Origin: Desulfobulbaceae bacterium
Lineage (GTDB): Bacteria > Desulfobacterota > Desulfobulbia > Desulfobulbales > Desulfobulbaceae
Assembly (NCBI GenBank): GCA_023544645.1
Contig: JAMJFO010000001.1
Span: 113,737-177,736, forward strand
DNA length: 64,000 nt
Reading direction: 5' to 3'
Positions 54,843-63,986 of this stretch are shown piece by piece. Each line of letters starts with the position of its first letter. The first letter of the stretch is position 1. The notes beneath the pieces are model-generated. The model made no database searches and was not told where the DNA came from. It was given only the letters and a program-made list of their open reading frames with translations. Made by a program: the position numbers and the translations under genes.

Positions 54843-55922
54843 ATGACTCCCCTGCGGATCGGTTGCTGCATAAGCGCACACGGTTTTGGTCATGCCGCCA
54901 GGACAATGGCTGTCATGCAGGCGCTATCAAAACTGGCTGATATAGAGCTGACCGTCGTCACGCTGGTGCCGGAATGGTTTCTGCGCGGTTCCTGTTCCGC
55001 CCGGTTTTCAATCTATCCGCTGCAAACCGATGTCGGGCTTGTCCAGAAGAACGCCCTGGAGCAGGACATTCCTGCTACCTTTAAAGCATTGTCCGATTAT
55101 TATCCTGTCCGTCCGCAGACTGTCCGGTCTCTGGCCGCGATTTTTTCGCAATGCAGTGTAGTGGTCTGCGATATTTCGCCGGCCGGAATCCTTGGTTCCC
55201 GCGAAGCAGGAGCTTCATCGGTTTTGCTGGAGAATTTCACCTGGGATTGGATCTACGAGGGGTACCAGACTTCATGTCCGGAGTTGGAGCCTTTTATCCA
55301 GTATCTTTGCCAGGTCAACAGGCAGGCTGATTTCCGGGTGCAGGCAATGCCGGTCTGTAATGCCGCTGCCGCGGATCTGGTCGTTCCGCCCATTGCCAGG
55401 ACATTTCGCGAAAGCCCTGGTCTGGTGCGCCGCCGCCTGCATGTGGGGAAGGATGAGCGTCTGGTTCTCGTTAGCCTGGGCGGCCTAGGGATCGGTCAGC
55501 TGTCGCTGGAGTCAATGCAGACAGTCCGCAATACGGTTTTTGTGGTTGCCGGCAGTTCCGGAGAAATGGTCCGGAGGGGCAATCTGATATTTCTGCCCCC
55601 GGAGACGGATTTTTTTCACCCGGACCTGGTTGCGGCCAGTGACGCAGTTGTCGGCAAGGTCGGTTATTCAACCCTGGCAGAGGTTTATCATGCCAATGTG
55701 CCGTTCGGGTACATATGTCCCCATGATTTCAGAGAATCCGGCCCGCTGGTGTCATTCATCAGGGAGGAGATGAGTGGTGTGCAAATTGATGCCATGGATT
55801 TCCGGAAGGGTGATTGGGTCGAGAACTTGCCGCAACTTTTTCAACTGGACAAAAGATCGGCAAGCAGGCAAAACGGGGCGGTCCAGTGCGCGGAATTCAT
55901 TCTGTCGCTGCATGCCGGATGA
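54843..55922 (+). CDS. GT-B glycosyltransferase-like protein
   Basis: The 359-residue protein has the GT-B layout. Its N-terminal loop (CCISAHGFGHAARTMAVMQAL) matches the MJ1255/L-arabinokinase-type glycosyltransferases, with SPAGILGSREAGASSVLLENFTWDWIYEGY in the middle. The C-terminal domain has VLVSLGGLG and an HPDLVAASDAVVGKVGYSTLAEVYHANVPFGYI donor-type site. Substrate is unknown. It follows the histidine kinase by 18 bp and may be in the same operon. Confidence 0.75.
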   Translation: MTPLRIGCCISAHGFGHAARTMAVMQALSKLADIELTVVTLVPEWFLRGSCSARFSIYPLQTDVGLVQKNALEQDIPATFKALSDYYPVRPQTVRSLAAIFSQCSVVVCDISPAGILGSREAGASSVLLENFTWDWIYEGYQTSCPELEPFIQYLCQVNRQADFRVQAMPVCNAAAADLVVPPIARTFRESPGLVRRRLHVGKDERLVLVSLGGLGIGQLSLESMQTVRNTVFVVAGSSGEMVRRGNLIFLPPETDFFHPDLVAASDAVVGKVGYSTLAEVYHANVPFGYICPHDFRESGPLVSFIREEMSGVQIDAMDFRKGDWVENLPQLFQLDKRSASRQNGAVQCAEFILSLHAG

Positions 55923-56086
55923 CCAACAGCAACCGGCGTGAATTTTCCGGCAGCTCGATTCCATTGCATTCCCCGTTGGTGCAATGATAACTGTATTGAC
56001 AATATGTCTGAATCAAGGCAAATTGACTGCTGTTGGTCCGTAGTAAACGATCAGGAGCAGGAAACCATGCGTAAAAGGGGTGGCAG

Positions 56087-58903
56087 GTGAAGCCGATCTA
56101 TGGAAAAAAAAGATATCTGGTCCTGGTCCTGGTGTCTGTTTTTATTGTAGTTGCCGCCCTGACTCCATTTTTGCTCTCCTCTCCTCCTGCCCTTCAGTAT
56201 TTTCTCAACTCTGTTAATAAAAAAATTCCCGGCCGGCTCAGTATCGATTCATGGCTGATCGGCTGGCAGCAGGGCGTTCTCTGCCGTAATGTGGTGTACA
56301 GCGCCCCGGAAAAGGGGATCACTGTTTCCATCCCGAGCCTGGCCAGCAACAGGGGATTGCTGGAACTGATGCTGGCGCCGAAAAATCTTGGCACGGTTCA
56401 TGTCGACAGCCCGCTGGTCGAGCTGTCCCGGCGCTCTATCCAGGAGTTCATTGCCAACGGAAAAACCACAGCTGCCGAAACGGGCAAGGGCAGCGGCGCT
56501 GCCGGGGGTGAAGCGCCGGTCTGGGACCAGGTGGTTATGGAAATGAAGGCCAGAGGCGGCCAGGTCAGGTCGGTCTGGGACGACCAGGACTTCATCATCG
56601 CCCTCACGAACGTTTCTGTTGATTCCACTCTGGCAGCCGGAATCGCTTCCTATGATATCGGATTCCGGGCCATGGACCAGGGATTTGTTGAAGCTGTCGG
56701 GACTCTCAACCTTCCCGTGCATGAACGCGGCTGGCTTGAAACGATTATTGTCGATGCTGCGGTGAAGGTCAGCTCCCTACCGTTGGAGGATGTACTGCGG
56801 GCGGGAGCGGCGCTGTCATCATTCCCGCAGGGTAAAGGGGTTATGAAGGCCGACGTGCAGATCAAGGCAACAGGGCTTGATCACATTGAATTCAGCGGTC
56901 TGACTGAACTGTCCGACGTTTCGCTCCATGGCGGTTTCCTGGGAGATGACCAGCCGTCGTTCCGGCAGTTCCACCTGGCAGTGGAGCAGGGGCGGAGGAC
57001 CGGCAGTGAATGGAGCTTCAAGGAGCTGGAACTTGTCTCCGATACCCTGCATATGAAAGTGTCCAGGGAGACGGCGCCGGGAAAAATGCAGCTGACCGGC
57101 CAGGGAACCATAAATCTTCCGGTGCTGTTTGACCAGATCCCCCGGCTGCTGAAGGTTAATGAATCGGTATTTGTGGAAACCGGCTTTCTCGATTTTACAG
57201 TGGATCTGGAACGCAGCCCCAATCCGAGTATAAAGTTCAAGGCCAAGGCCGACACCATTGGCGGTATTTTCGAAGATCAGCGATTTTCATGGGAATCTCC
57301 GGTCTCCCTCCTGTTCAACGGTGAAAAAAATGGCGCTGAATCACGGGTCAGCGCCCTGCAGTTTGACGCGCCATTTGCCCGGGTAAAGGGAAGCGGGGAC
57401 CTGTACTCCTTTGTGCTGGACGGGGAAGTAGACATTGACAGGGCGCTTTCCGATGTGGGCATGCTTTTTCAGATCGACTGGTCAGGTGCAGGAAGCATGG
57501 CTCTGTTGATTAAAAGCGGGCTGGCAGAAAATGAAGACAACCGTTTACAGATCGATGCCGCCCTTGATATCGACGATTTCATCCTGCGCCGTCATGATAA
57601 GCCGGTTGCGCCGCTGCATATGTTTTCATTGAACGGAGAACTCAGGATCCCGAATACTTTTTTTGACCATGGGACCGGCGAGATGGATCTGCAGGTCGTG
57701 CTTTCTTCGTGGCTTGGAGAATTCTTTCTGGTAATGAATGGTGAAAGATCGGGGGACCGGCCTTTCAGGCCCTATTATACCACGGATGTGGAGATTGACC
57801 TTGATCAACTGTCCACCCTGCTCGCGACCTCTGCTGTTTCTGACAAATGGCCTGTTATCGGCGGGGCCATGCAATTGCAGGCCGCCGGTTTTGCCGGAGA
57901 AACGGGGGGGGAAATTCGAGACCTGTCGGCTGAGGTCATCAATTTTGCTGTGCAAGACAGCGGCACGGTTTTTGCCGAGCCCCGCATCCATCTGCAGGTC
58001 ATGCAGCCGGTGAATGAGGAGGTACCTTTTCTTTCGGTGAGGGAGCTCGAGGTAGCTGCTGATAAGGATCGTTTTTTTCGTTATGACGCCAGCCGGAATA
58101 TGGTGGATTTTTCGGAACGGAAGATCATCCTGCACAACGTGCGGCTCCAGGGTGAATCCGTTTCAGCTTCCGTTGACAGACTGGTGGTCCCGGACTGGCG
58201 CGAACCCTTCCAGGGAATGGATTCGCAATTTTCTCTGTCACAGAAACCGGCCGGTATGGATGAAGGCGGGTTCGAGTTTGTTGTTGGAACTGATCCGGCG
58301 GCTGATACAGCTGTTGTGAAAACGTCCGGCAGCAACCAGACCTTGACCGGGTTGAAGCTCAGTGATCCTCTGGTGGCTCTCCTGTTGTCCTGGACGCATC
58401 CCCTGTTCGGAGGATTGGCGCAGCCGACCGGTCTGGTTGATGTCCGCCTGGATTCGCTCTGGTGGCCCATGGGGGAAGGAAAAGGGGATGAAGCGGATTT
58501 TGTCGTTATTTTTGATGTTGGTGAGATACATCTTGAGAGTAAGAACCAGCTCAAAGACCTGCTGGCTCTTTTCGGACTGGAAAAGGAAACGTTGCAGCTG
58601 CGGGATAATAATCTATACTGTATCGGTAAACAGGGCCGGATCAAATGCTCCCCTGTGCGGGTTCTGGTCGGTGATGCCGAGATTGTGCTGAGCGGCTTTG
58701 TCGGCATGGACGGATCCCTCGCCTATGAAATTGATGTGCCGGTAAACGGAAAAATCAGGGGCGCCGCAGGGGCCGGAGTCAAGGTGGCCGTAAAAGGAAC
58801 GACCGAGGAGCCGACCTTTGACAGGGAAGCGGTTGAATCGAAAATTCAAGGTCTCGCGGATCAAGCTGCCAATGAGACAACCAATAAAAATAACGGAACA
58901 TGA
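56087..58903 (+). CDS. Large AsmA/DUF748-like envelope protein
   Basis: The 938-residue protein has one N-terminal membrane anchor (YLVLVLVSVFIVVAALTPFLL). A long periplasmic beta-rich region follows, starting INSWLIGWQQG-like (LSIDSWLIGWQQGVLCRNVVYSAPEKGITVSIPSLA), and a C-terminal portion with DLLALFGLEKETLQLRDNNLYCIGKQGRIKCSPVRVLVGDAEIVLSGFVGMDGSLAYEIDVPV. This is the pattern of AsmA-superfamily proteins, which form a hydrophobic groove for lipid movement between membranes in studied members. Subfamily assignment is uncertain. The start is GTG. Confidence 0.72.
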   Translation: MKPIYGKKRYLVLVLVSVFIVVAALTPFLLSSPPALQYFLNSVNKKIPGRLSIDSWLIGWQQGVLCRNVVYSAPEKGITVSIPSLASNRGLLELMLAPKNLGTVHVDSPLVELSRRSIQEFIANGKTTAAETGKGSGAAGGEAPVWDQVVMEMKARGGQVRSVWDDQDFIIALTNVSVDSTLAAGIASYDIGFRAMDQGFVEAVGTLNLPVHERGWLETIIVDAAVKVSSLPLEDVLRAGAALSSFPQGKGVMKADVQIKATGLDHIEFSGLTELSDVSLHGGFLGDDQPSFRQFHLAVEQGRRTGSEWSFKELELVSDTLHMKVSRETAPGKMQLTGQGTINLPVLFDQIPRLLKVNESVFVETGFLDFTVDLERSPNPSIKFKAKADTIGGIFEDQRFSWESPVSLLFNGEKNGAESRVSALQFDAPFARVKGSGDLYSFVLDGEVDIDRALSDVGMLFQIDWSGAGSMALLIKSGLAENEDNRLQIDAALDIDDFILRRHDKPVAPLHMFSLNGELRIPNTFFDHGTGEMDLQVVLSSWLGEFFLVMNGERSGDRPFRPYYTTDVEIDLDQLSTLLATSAVSDKWPVIGGAMQLQAAGFAGETGGEIRDLSAEVINFAVQDSGTVFAEPRIHLQVMQPVNEEVPFLSVRELEVAADKDRFFRYDASRNMVDFSERKIILHNVRLQGESVSASVDRLVVPDWREPFQGMDSQFSLSQKPAGMDEGGFEFVVGTDPAADTAVVKTSGSNQTLTGLKLSDPLVALLLSWTHPLFGGLAQPTGLVDVRLDSLWWPMGEGKGDEADFVVIFDVGEIHLESKNQLKDLLALFGLEKETLQLRDNNLYCIGKQGRIKCSPVRVLVGDAEIVLSGFVGMDGSLAYEIDVPVNGKIRGAAGAGVKVAVKGTTEEPTFDREAVESKIQGLADQAANETTNKNNGT

Positions 58904-58954
58904 TACACCGCCGTATCCGATGAATAACAGGGTCGGCGGCAACAGGCTGCGTGC

Positions 58955-59347
58955 ATGGAAACGGTCATCAGGTTGTGCAGTATAGGGTTGGGAGGGTTTG
59001 CCGGTGCGGTGCTCCGCTATCTCGTCAGCGGCTGGGTGCAGAACCGGTCAGGATCCATTGCCTTTCCGTTCGGTACGGCCGCTGTCAATCTGGTCGGCTG
59101 CCTCCTCATCGGTCTTTTGACCTTTCTGGTTGAGACCAGGTCATTTCTTTCCGTTGAAACCAGGGCCTTTCTTCTGATCGGCCTGCTGGGTTCCTTTACC
59201 ACCTTCTCCACCTTCGGCAGCGAAACCCTGCTGCTCATTCGCGGCGGCAGGATTGATATGGCGGCGCTCTATGCCGGCGGACAGGTGGTGATCGGTGTAT
59301 GTATGGTCTGGCTGGGCCGGCTCCTGGCCGCAGGTATCTGGAGATAA
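58955..59347 (+). CDS. crcB: Fluoride exporter CrcB/Fluc
   Basis: The 130-residue protein has four membrane helices and the Fluc signatures GFAGAVLRYLVSGW, FGTAAVNLVGCLLIGLL (central Asn) and LGSFTTFSTFGSETLLL (Phe box and Na site). It works as an antiparallel dimer that lets fluoride leave the cell. No fluoride riboswitch can be seen upstream. It ends two bases before the DUF190 gene, a frequent partner. Confidence 0.93.
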   Translation: METVIRLCSIGLGGFAGAVLRYLVSGWVQNRSGSIAFPFGTAAVNLVGCLLIGLLTFLVETRSFLSVETRAFLLIGLLGSFTTFSTFGSETLLLIRGGRIDMAALYAGGQVVIGVCMVWLGRLLAAGIWR

Positions 59348-59349
59348 TT

Positions 59350-59706
59350 ATGGATTTGCCGCAGGAAGGACATCTTCTTCGCATCATCATCGGCGAAAGC
59401 AGTCGGCACAAGGGGACGCCTCTCTACGAATGGATTGTTGTCAAAGCCCGAGAATTCGGGGTTGCCGGAGCCACAGTGGTTCGCGGGATGATGGGCTACG
59501 GGGCCAACAGCCGGATAAAGACCACTTCCATTCTCCGCTTGTCAGAGGATCTGCCGGTGATCATCGAAATGGTCGATACCAGGGAAATGCTCGAGGACTT
59601 TCTGGAAATCGTCAGCCCGGCGCTCAAGGAAGGCCTGGTGACATTTGAAAAAATGCATATCCGGATGTACCGGAGCGAAAAACAGGGCGGCGGGGCAGCA
59701 ACCTAG
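59350..59706 (+). CDS. DUF190 family protein
   Basis: The 118-residue protein matches DUF190: HLLRIIIGESSRHKGTPLYEWIVVKAREFGVAGATVVRGMMGYGANSRIKTTSILRLSEDLPVIIEMVD, a PII-like fold. Such proteins are commonly encoded with crcB and are thought to regulate or assist it; the role is not established. The ATG at 59350 follows the crcB stop directly. Confidence 0.9.
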   Translation: MDLPQEGHLLRIIIGESSRHKGTPLYEWIVVKAREFGVAGATVVRGMMGYGANSRIKTTSILRLSEDLPVIIEMVDTREMLEDFLEIVSPALKEGLVTFEKMHIRMYRSEKQGGGAAT

Positions 59707-59808
59707 TTCTCATAGCAGTCGCTGTTTTCACCATTATATTTTCACCAGTCCGGATAATTTTACTTTTGAGATCCATACCTATTATTTATTTTATATATTG
59801 GAGGTTTT

Positions 59809-61536
59809 ATGAGCAGGAAAATCGTTATTGTCGGAGGTGTGGCAGCCGGCCCCAAGGCTGCCTGCCGGATGAAGAGGCTGCGGCCCGGATGGGATGTAAC
59901 GGTCATTGACCAGGACAGCCTGATATCCTATGGAGGCTGCGGCATCCCCTATTACGTGTGCGGTGACGTTTCGGACGAGAAAGAACTCCGTTCCACCAGT
60001 TTTCACATGGTCCGGGACGAGAAGTTTTTTGATCAGGCCAAGGGGGTTACTGTTCTGACCAGGACCAGGGTAACAGGCATAGACCGGCAGGCCAAGGCAG
60101 TGTTTGTGCGAAACCTGGAGACGGGTGAGGAGTCGCTGGTACCCTATGATAAACTGCTGCTGGCCACCGGCGCCCAGCCCATAGATCTGCCGATCCCCGG
60201 TATTGACCTTGACGGGGTCTTTTCCATTGCCAATCTGCATAAGGCCATCGAGATTAAAAAACGCATCGCCCAGGGACAGGTTGCCAGGGCAGTGGTTGTC
60301 GGCGGCGGCGCCATCGGTATTGAAATGGCTGAGGCCTTCACCGATCTCTGGGGGGTGGAGACCACCCTGGTTGAATTCATGCCGCAGCTGCTGCCCCGGA
60401 TAGTTGACTGGCCTTTCGCCGCCATGCTCAAGACCCATCTGGAGGAAAAGAATGTCAGGGTAATCACCGGTGAAGGGGCCACTGAAATTATCGGTGATGA
60501 CGACGGCAGGGTAACGGCCGTTAAAACCGCCGCCAGGGAGATTCCGGCTGATATCGTCATCATGGCTGTCGGGGTGAGGCCGCGAAGCGACCTGGCCAGG
60601 GAAGCTGGTCTGAATGTTGCGCCCTGGGGAGGGATCAGGGTCAATAACCGCCTGCAGACAACGGATCCGGACATTTATGCCGCCGGTGACTGCATTGCCG
60701 TCACCCACCTGGTCACCGGCAGGGAAACGTTTGCCCCGTTCGGGTCGCTGGCCAACCGCGAAGGCCGGATTGCCGCGGACAACATGGCCGGGGGAGTTTC
60801 CCTTTTTCCCGGTGTTGTCGGCAGCTATGTCATGAAGGCCTTTGACCGGTGCATTGCCTCCACCGGCATCAGCTATGAAACGGCAGTGGCAGAGGGATTT
60901 GACGCCGATTATTCATTGACGGCGCCGGCTGACCGGGCGCATTTTTTCCCGGGAGAGGCCATCGTTGTCTACCAGCTGGTCTTTGACCGGAAAAGCAGGA
61001 AAGTGCTCGGCCTCCAGGGGTTCGGCATGATGAACGACTCCATCTCTGCCCGCATCGACACCGCGGCCGCGCTCATAGCAAAGGGCGGAACCATCGAGGA
61101 TTTCATGACGGTTGAGATGGCATATTCGCCACCTTTTTCCGCCGCCATTGATTCGATCAATGCCGCCGCCTATGTTGCCGACAACCTGTGCGCCGGCCTG
61201 CTGCGCAAGGTGAACCTGGACAGGTTTCTGGCCTGGATGGACGATTTCAGCGCCGAGCCTGGGTGGATAGCCCTTGACATCCGCCATCCGCAGGAGGCCG
61301 CTGCCTGTGTGGAAAAATTCAGCCAGGATAAATGGGCTGCCATTCCCTATCCGGAAATCCGGGAACGGCACGCTGAACTGCCGGAAGACAAAACCATGGT
61401 CATCGTCTGCGATGCAGGCACCCGATCATACGAGGTCCAGGTTTTTCTCGATGCTGTCGGCAAACACAACAGCCTGGTGCTCAGCGGCGGATTCAATGTC
61501 CTTCGCCGGATCGGGGTCGACTGGATTCCGGGCTAG
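59809..61536 (+). CDS. CoA-disulfide reductase-type flavoprotein fused to rhodanese
   Basis: The 575-residue protein has an FAD domain (KIVIVGGVAAGPKAACRMKRL), the redox cysteine region SYGGCGIPYYV, an NAD loop (AVVVGGGAIGIEMAEAF), TDPDIYAAGDC, and a dimerisation domain. The rhodanese domain at about 480-575 has an active-site loop VCDAGTRSYEV with Cys present. Homologues reduce CoA disulfide, CoA-persulfide or polysulfide with NAD(P)H, so a role in sulfur metabolism is likely. GGAGG precedes the ATG. The TAG stop lies in the arm of a large palindrome. Confidence 0.9.
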   Translation: MSRKIVIVGGVAAGPKAACRMKRLRPGWDVTVIDQDSLISYGGCGIPYYVCGDVSDEKELRSTSFHMVRDEKFFDQAKGVTVLTRTRVTGIDRQAKAVFVRNLETGEESLVPYDKLLLATGAQPIDLPIPGIDLDGVFSIANLHKAIEIKKRIAQGQVARAVVVGGGAIGIEMAEAFTDLWGVETTLVEFMPQLLPRIVDWPFAAMLKTHLEEKNVRVITGEGATEIIGDDDGRVTAVKTAAREIPADIVIMAVGVRPRSDLAREAGLNVAPWGGIRVNNRLQTTDPDIYAAGDCIAVTHLVTGRETFAPFGSLANREGRIAADNMAGGVSLFPGVVGSYVMKAFDRCIASTGISYETAVAEGFDADYSLTAPADRAHFFPGEAIVVYQLVFDRKSRKVLGLQGFGMMNDSISARIDTAAALIAKGGTIEDFMTVEMAYSPPFSAAIDSINAAAYVADNLCAGLLRKVNLDRFLAWMDDFSAEPGWIALDIRHPQEAAACVEKFSQDKWAAIPYPEIRERHAELPEDKTMVIVCDAGTRSYEVQVFLDAVGKHNSLVLSGGFNVLRRIGVDWIPG

Positions 61537-61714
61537 CCCGCATTTCTCACCAGAATCTACTGCGAACCCGTAAAGCACCATGTCTACAGCGTTGCAGCAC
61601 CGAAAACATTCTCGACATACGTACAGTATGCCTGCGAGTGTTTTCGGTACAGCGCCTTCTATCCACAGCACTTTACGGGTTCTCGCGACAACCCTTGTGA
61701 GAAATGCGGGCTAG
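61533..61714. repeat. 182-bp nested palindrome between convergent genes
   Basis: Outer arms of 18 bp match perfectly (61533-61550 and 61697-61714). Inside are AACCCGTAAAG / CTTTACGGGTT (61565, 61671), ACCGAAAACA / TGTTTTCGGT (61599, 61639), CTCG / CGAG, and CATAC / GTATG at the centre. The stops of both flanking genes lie inside the outer arms. It may be a dispersed MITE- or BIME-like element, or act as a bidirectional terminator. Confidence 0.8.
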
Positions 61715-62508
61715 GAGGCGAGAAATTCCGGCAGGCGGTCAAAGTCCCGTCCCACCTGTTCCGGCCGGTGGGCATCGGATCCCGCGATCAGCGGGATGCC
61801 GATGTCCACGGCCATCCGGACAATGCGGCGGCATGGATAGGGGGTGTTGCGCAGGGTGAAGCCCGAGGTGTTAACCTCCAGCAGCATTTTTTTATCCCGC
61901 ATCAGTTGCAGGAGCCTGTCGATCTGCTCCCAGTGGGACGCCTGAAACACAAGACCGGGATAATGGCGCATGACCGCGTCGAGGTGGCAGAGTACATGAC
62001 AGTCCAGTTCCGCCACGCCGTGGATCAGGCCGTCAAAATACCGGCTGATCACCCTGTCAGGCCCTAAAGCGGACAGGGCATCAATGTTCTCCTTCCTGCG
62101 ACTGACCATGTTGAGATGTTTTTCCCCATCAAACAGGAAATGGTAGGACAGGCCGGTCAGGTCCCAGGGATAACGGGCCAGAGTGGTCTGCAGCGAGTCG
62201 ATGGCTGACGGGTTGTATCCCACCTCAACGCCGAGCTGTACGCGTATGTGCTCCCGGTATTTCTTCCGGAGCCGTTCTCCCTCGCGGAAATAGCTGGTGA
62301 AATCCTGTTCGGTGAGCCAGGTGCGCTCGGGATAGAGTATGTCTGCTTCGAGATGCTCGAGAAAGGTGATTGACCTCAGCTCCCTGTCAATTGCCGCCAG
62401 GACATATTCTTCCATTTCACCCGAGGCATGATTGCAGAGGCGGGTATGGACGTGGTGGTCCTGCCGTACATTGACGGCAGACTCGGTTGCAAGGGGTTGC
62501 GGGGACAT
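61711..62508 (-). CDS. PHP-domain histidinol-phosphatase-like protein
   Basis: The 265-residue protein has PHP metal-binding motifs: DHHVHTRLCNHASG at the N-terminus, TFLEHLE, LGVEVGY, DCHVLCHLDAV, LEVNTSG and GSDAHRPEQVG. This corresponds to histidinol phosphatases of the HisK type, though other PHP phosphoesterases share the same set. It would act in the cytoplasm. No his genes are near. Its TAG stop lies in the right arm of the nested palindrome. Confidence 0.85.
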   Translation of the reverse strand: MSPQPLATESAVNVRQDHHVHTRLCNHASGEMEEYVLAAIDRELRSITFLEHLEADILYPERTWLTEQDFTSYFREGERLRKKYREHIRVQLGVEVGYNPSAIDSLQTTLARYPWDLTGLSYHFLFDGEKHLNMVSRRKENIDALSALGPDRVISRYFDGLIHGVAELDCHVLCHLDAVMRHYPGLVFQASHWEQIDRLLQLMRDKKMLLEVNTSGFTLRNTPYPCRRIVRMAVDIGIPLIAGSDAHRPEQVGRDFDRLPEFLAS

Positions 62509-62582
62509 GCTACAGATCGGGCATGGTGGATGGAAATGGCGGATGTCCCGGCATGTCCGGTACGCAAAAGGGGAGGAACTGT

Positions 62583-62780
62583 TCAGGCATTCCCTTTCGG
62601 GAAAAAGTGAACAACGCCGTCAATGTCCGAGGTGTCGCAGATATCACCGATTTCCGTGTCAAAATCAATGAAATCCTCCAGCCCTTCCAGTTCCACGGAA
62701 AGAGTTGGCCCATCGGGCAGGTGATAAACAAGGGTGTCAACCTTGGTGAAGTCAATTGAGCGGTAATAAATTTTTTTCAT
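62583..62780 (-). CDS. Small conserved-looking protein of unknown function
   Basis: The 65-residue protein (start MKKIYYRSIDFTKVDTLVYHLPDG) is acidic, without membrane segment or cysteine pair. The reading has a composition typical of a real soluble protein, but the ATG at 62780 has no clear ribosome site. A longer frame upstream reads through AT-rich, unconvincing sequence. It lies upstream of the PHP gene on the same strand. Confidence 0.5.
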   Translation of the reverse strand: MKKIYYRSIDFTKVDTLVYHLPDGPTLSVELEGLEDFIDFDTEIGDICDTSDIDGVVHFFPKGNA

Positions 62781-63050
62781 CAATGTGAACCAAAAAAGAT
62801 CCAATATGGATCTGTTGCTTATTCTCATCCAAAGTAGGCGGGGCAAAACGCCAAGAAAAACCTGTTTTCTGTTCCAATAGTAATTATTTTTTGCTGAATT
62901 AGCAAGCAACATTCGCCGGTGGCCGGAGTAATGAAAACCAACGGATGAAAGCCCGTTCAGGTCGCTTTCAATTTGACAGCAGGGCTATTGATGATAATAT
63001 GTACAGTTTATTCGCTCTAAGAATTTAACCCTGAACCGGATGAGGCATCC

Positions 63051-63986
63051 ATGACTGAAGAGACGTTAACCGATACGGAAAAGGATTTCGTGGGAAGCAC
63101 AGATAAGAATCCTTCGCATATAATGCCGAAAAAACTGACCCTGGACAGCCGGCTCAAGTTCAGCTGTCACCCCGGAGTTCCCTGCTTCACGGCCTGCTGC
63201 CACAATATCAAGATCATTCTTACTCCCTATGATATCCTCAGGCTCCGGCAGCGGCTGCATATTCCCGCTTCCGATTTTGTGACCCAGTACACGCAGCCCA
63301 CCTATCTGGAAAAGACCGATATGCCCGGTGTACAGATCAAGCTGCGCGAGGATACCGGCGGATGCCCTTTTGTGACTCCTGAAGGATGCACGGTGTACAG
63401 CGACCGTCCTTCAGCCTGCCGATACTATCCCGTTGGTATGGCTGACTTCCATGAGGGTGGCACTGACGATGCCGAAGAGGAAAAGTTTTTCTTTATCGTC
63501 AAGGAACCCCATTGCAAGGGGTTTGAAGAGGATAAGGAATGGACTGTGCGCGAATGGCGGGAGGACCAGGGAGTTGATGTCCGCGACGAGATGAACAAGG
63601 AATGGCTCCGCCTGGTCATGCGCCGTAAATCATTCGGGCACCAGGCAAGCCTGAGTGAAGCTGCCAAACGGATGTTTTTTATGGCCTCCACCGATCTTGA
63701 TTCGTTCCGCAATTTTATTTTCAATTCTTCTTTTCTTGAGACCTATGATGTCGATGAAGATACCCTGAATGCGATCAGGGATGATGACGAGGCCCTGATG
63801 CATTTTTCATTCCGTTACCTGGCAAACACCCTTTTCGGCGCCCAGGGCATGAAGATCAAAAAAGATAAGCTCGATGCCAAGATCAAGGAGATCAAACAGC
63901 GCCAGGATGAATCCCTGCAGAAGGCGGAGCAGGAGTATCTGGAATTGAAAGCTGAACGCGAGCGGATGCTCAAAGAAAGTAAATAA
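63051..63986 (+). CDS. YkgJ-type zinc/iron-chelating cysteine cluster protein
   Basis: The 311-residue protein has the YkgJ (CxxxCxxCC) cluster: FSCHPGVPCFTACCHNIKIILTPYDILRLRQRL, then CPFVTPEGCTVYSDRPSACRYYPVG. These supply the cysteines for a metal site. The C-terminal 130 residues are helical and end in a charged coiled coil (KKDKLDAKIKEIKQRQDESLQKAEQEYLELKAERERMLKE). Function of this family is unknown. It is the last gene before the right edge. Confidence 0.85.
   Translation: MTEETLTDTEKDFVGSTDKNPSHIMPKKLTLDSRLKFSCHPGVPCFTACCHNIKIILTPYDILRLRQRLHIPASDFVTQYTQPTYLEKTDMPGVQIKLREDTGGCPFVTPEGCTVYSDRPSACRYYPVGMADFHEGGTDDAEEEKFFFIVKEPHCKGFEEDKEWTVREWREDQGVDVRDEMNKEWLRLVMRRKSFGHQASLSEAAKRMFFMASTDLDSFRNFIFNSSFLETYDVDEDTLNAIRDDDEALMHFSFRYLANTLFGAQGMKIKKDKLDAKIKEIKQRQDESLQKAEQEYLELKAERERMLKESK

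Noticed and set aside
58904..58954. Fluoride riboswitch upstream of crcB
   Set aside because: The gap is only 51 bp and shows neither the conserved sequence blocks nor the pseudoknot arms of that riboswitch.
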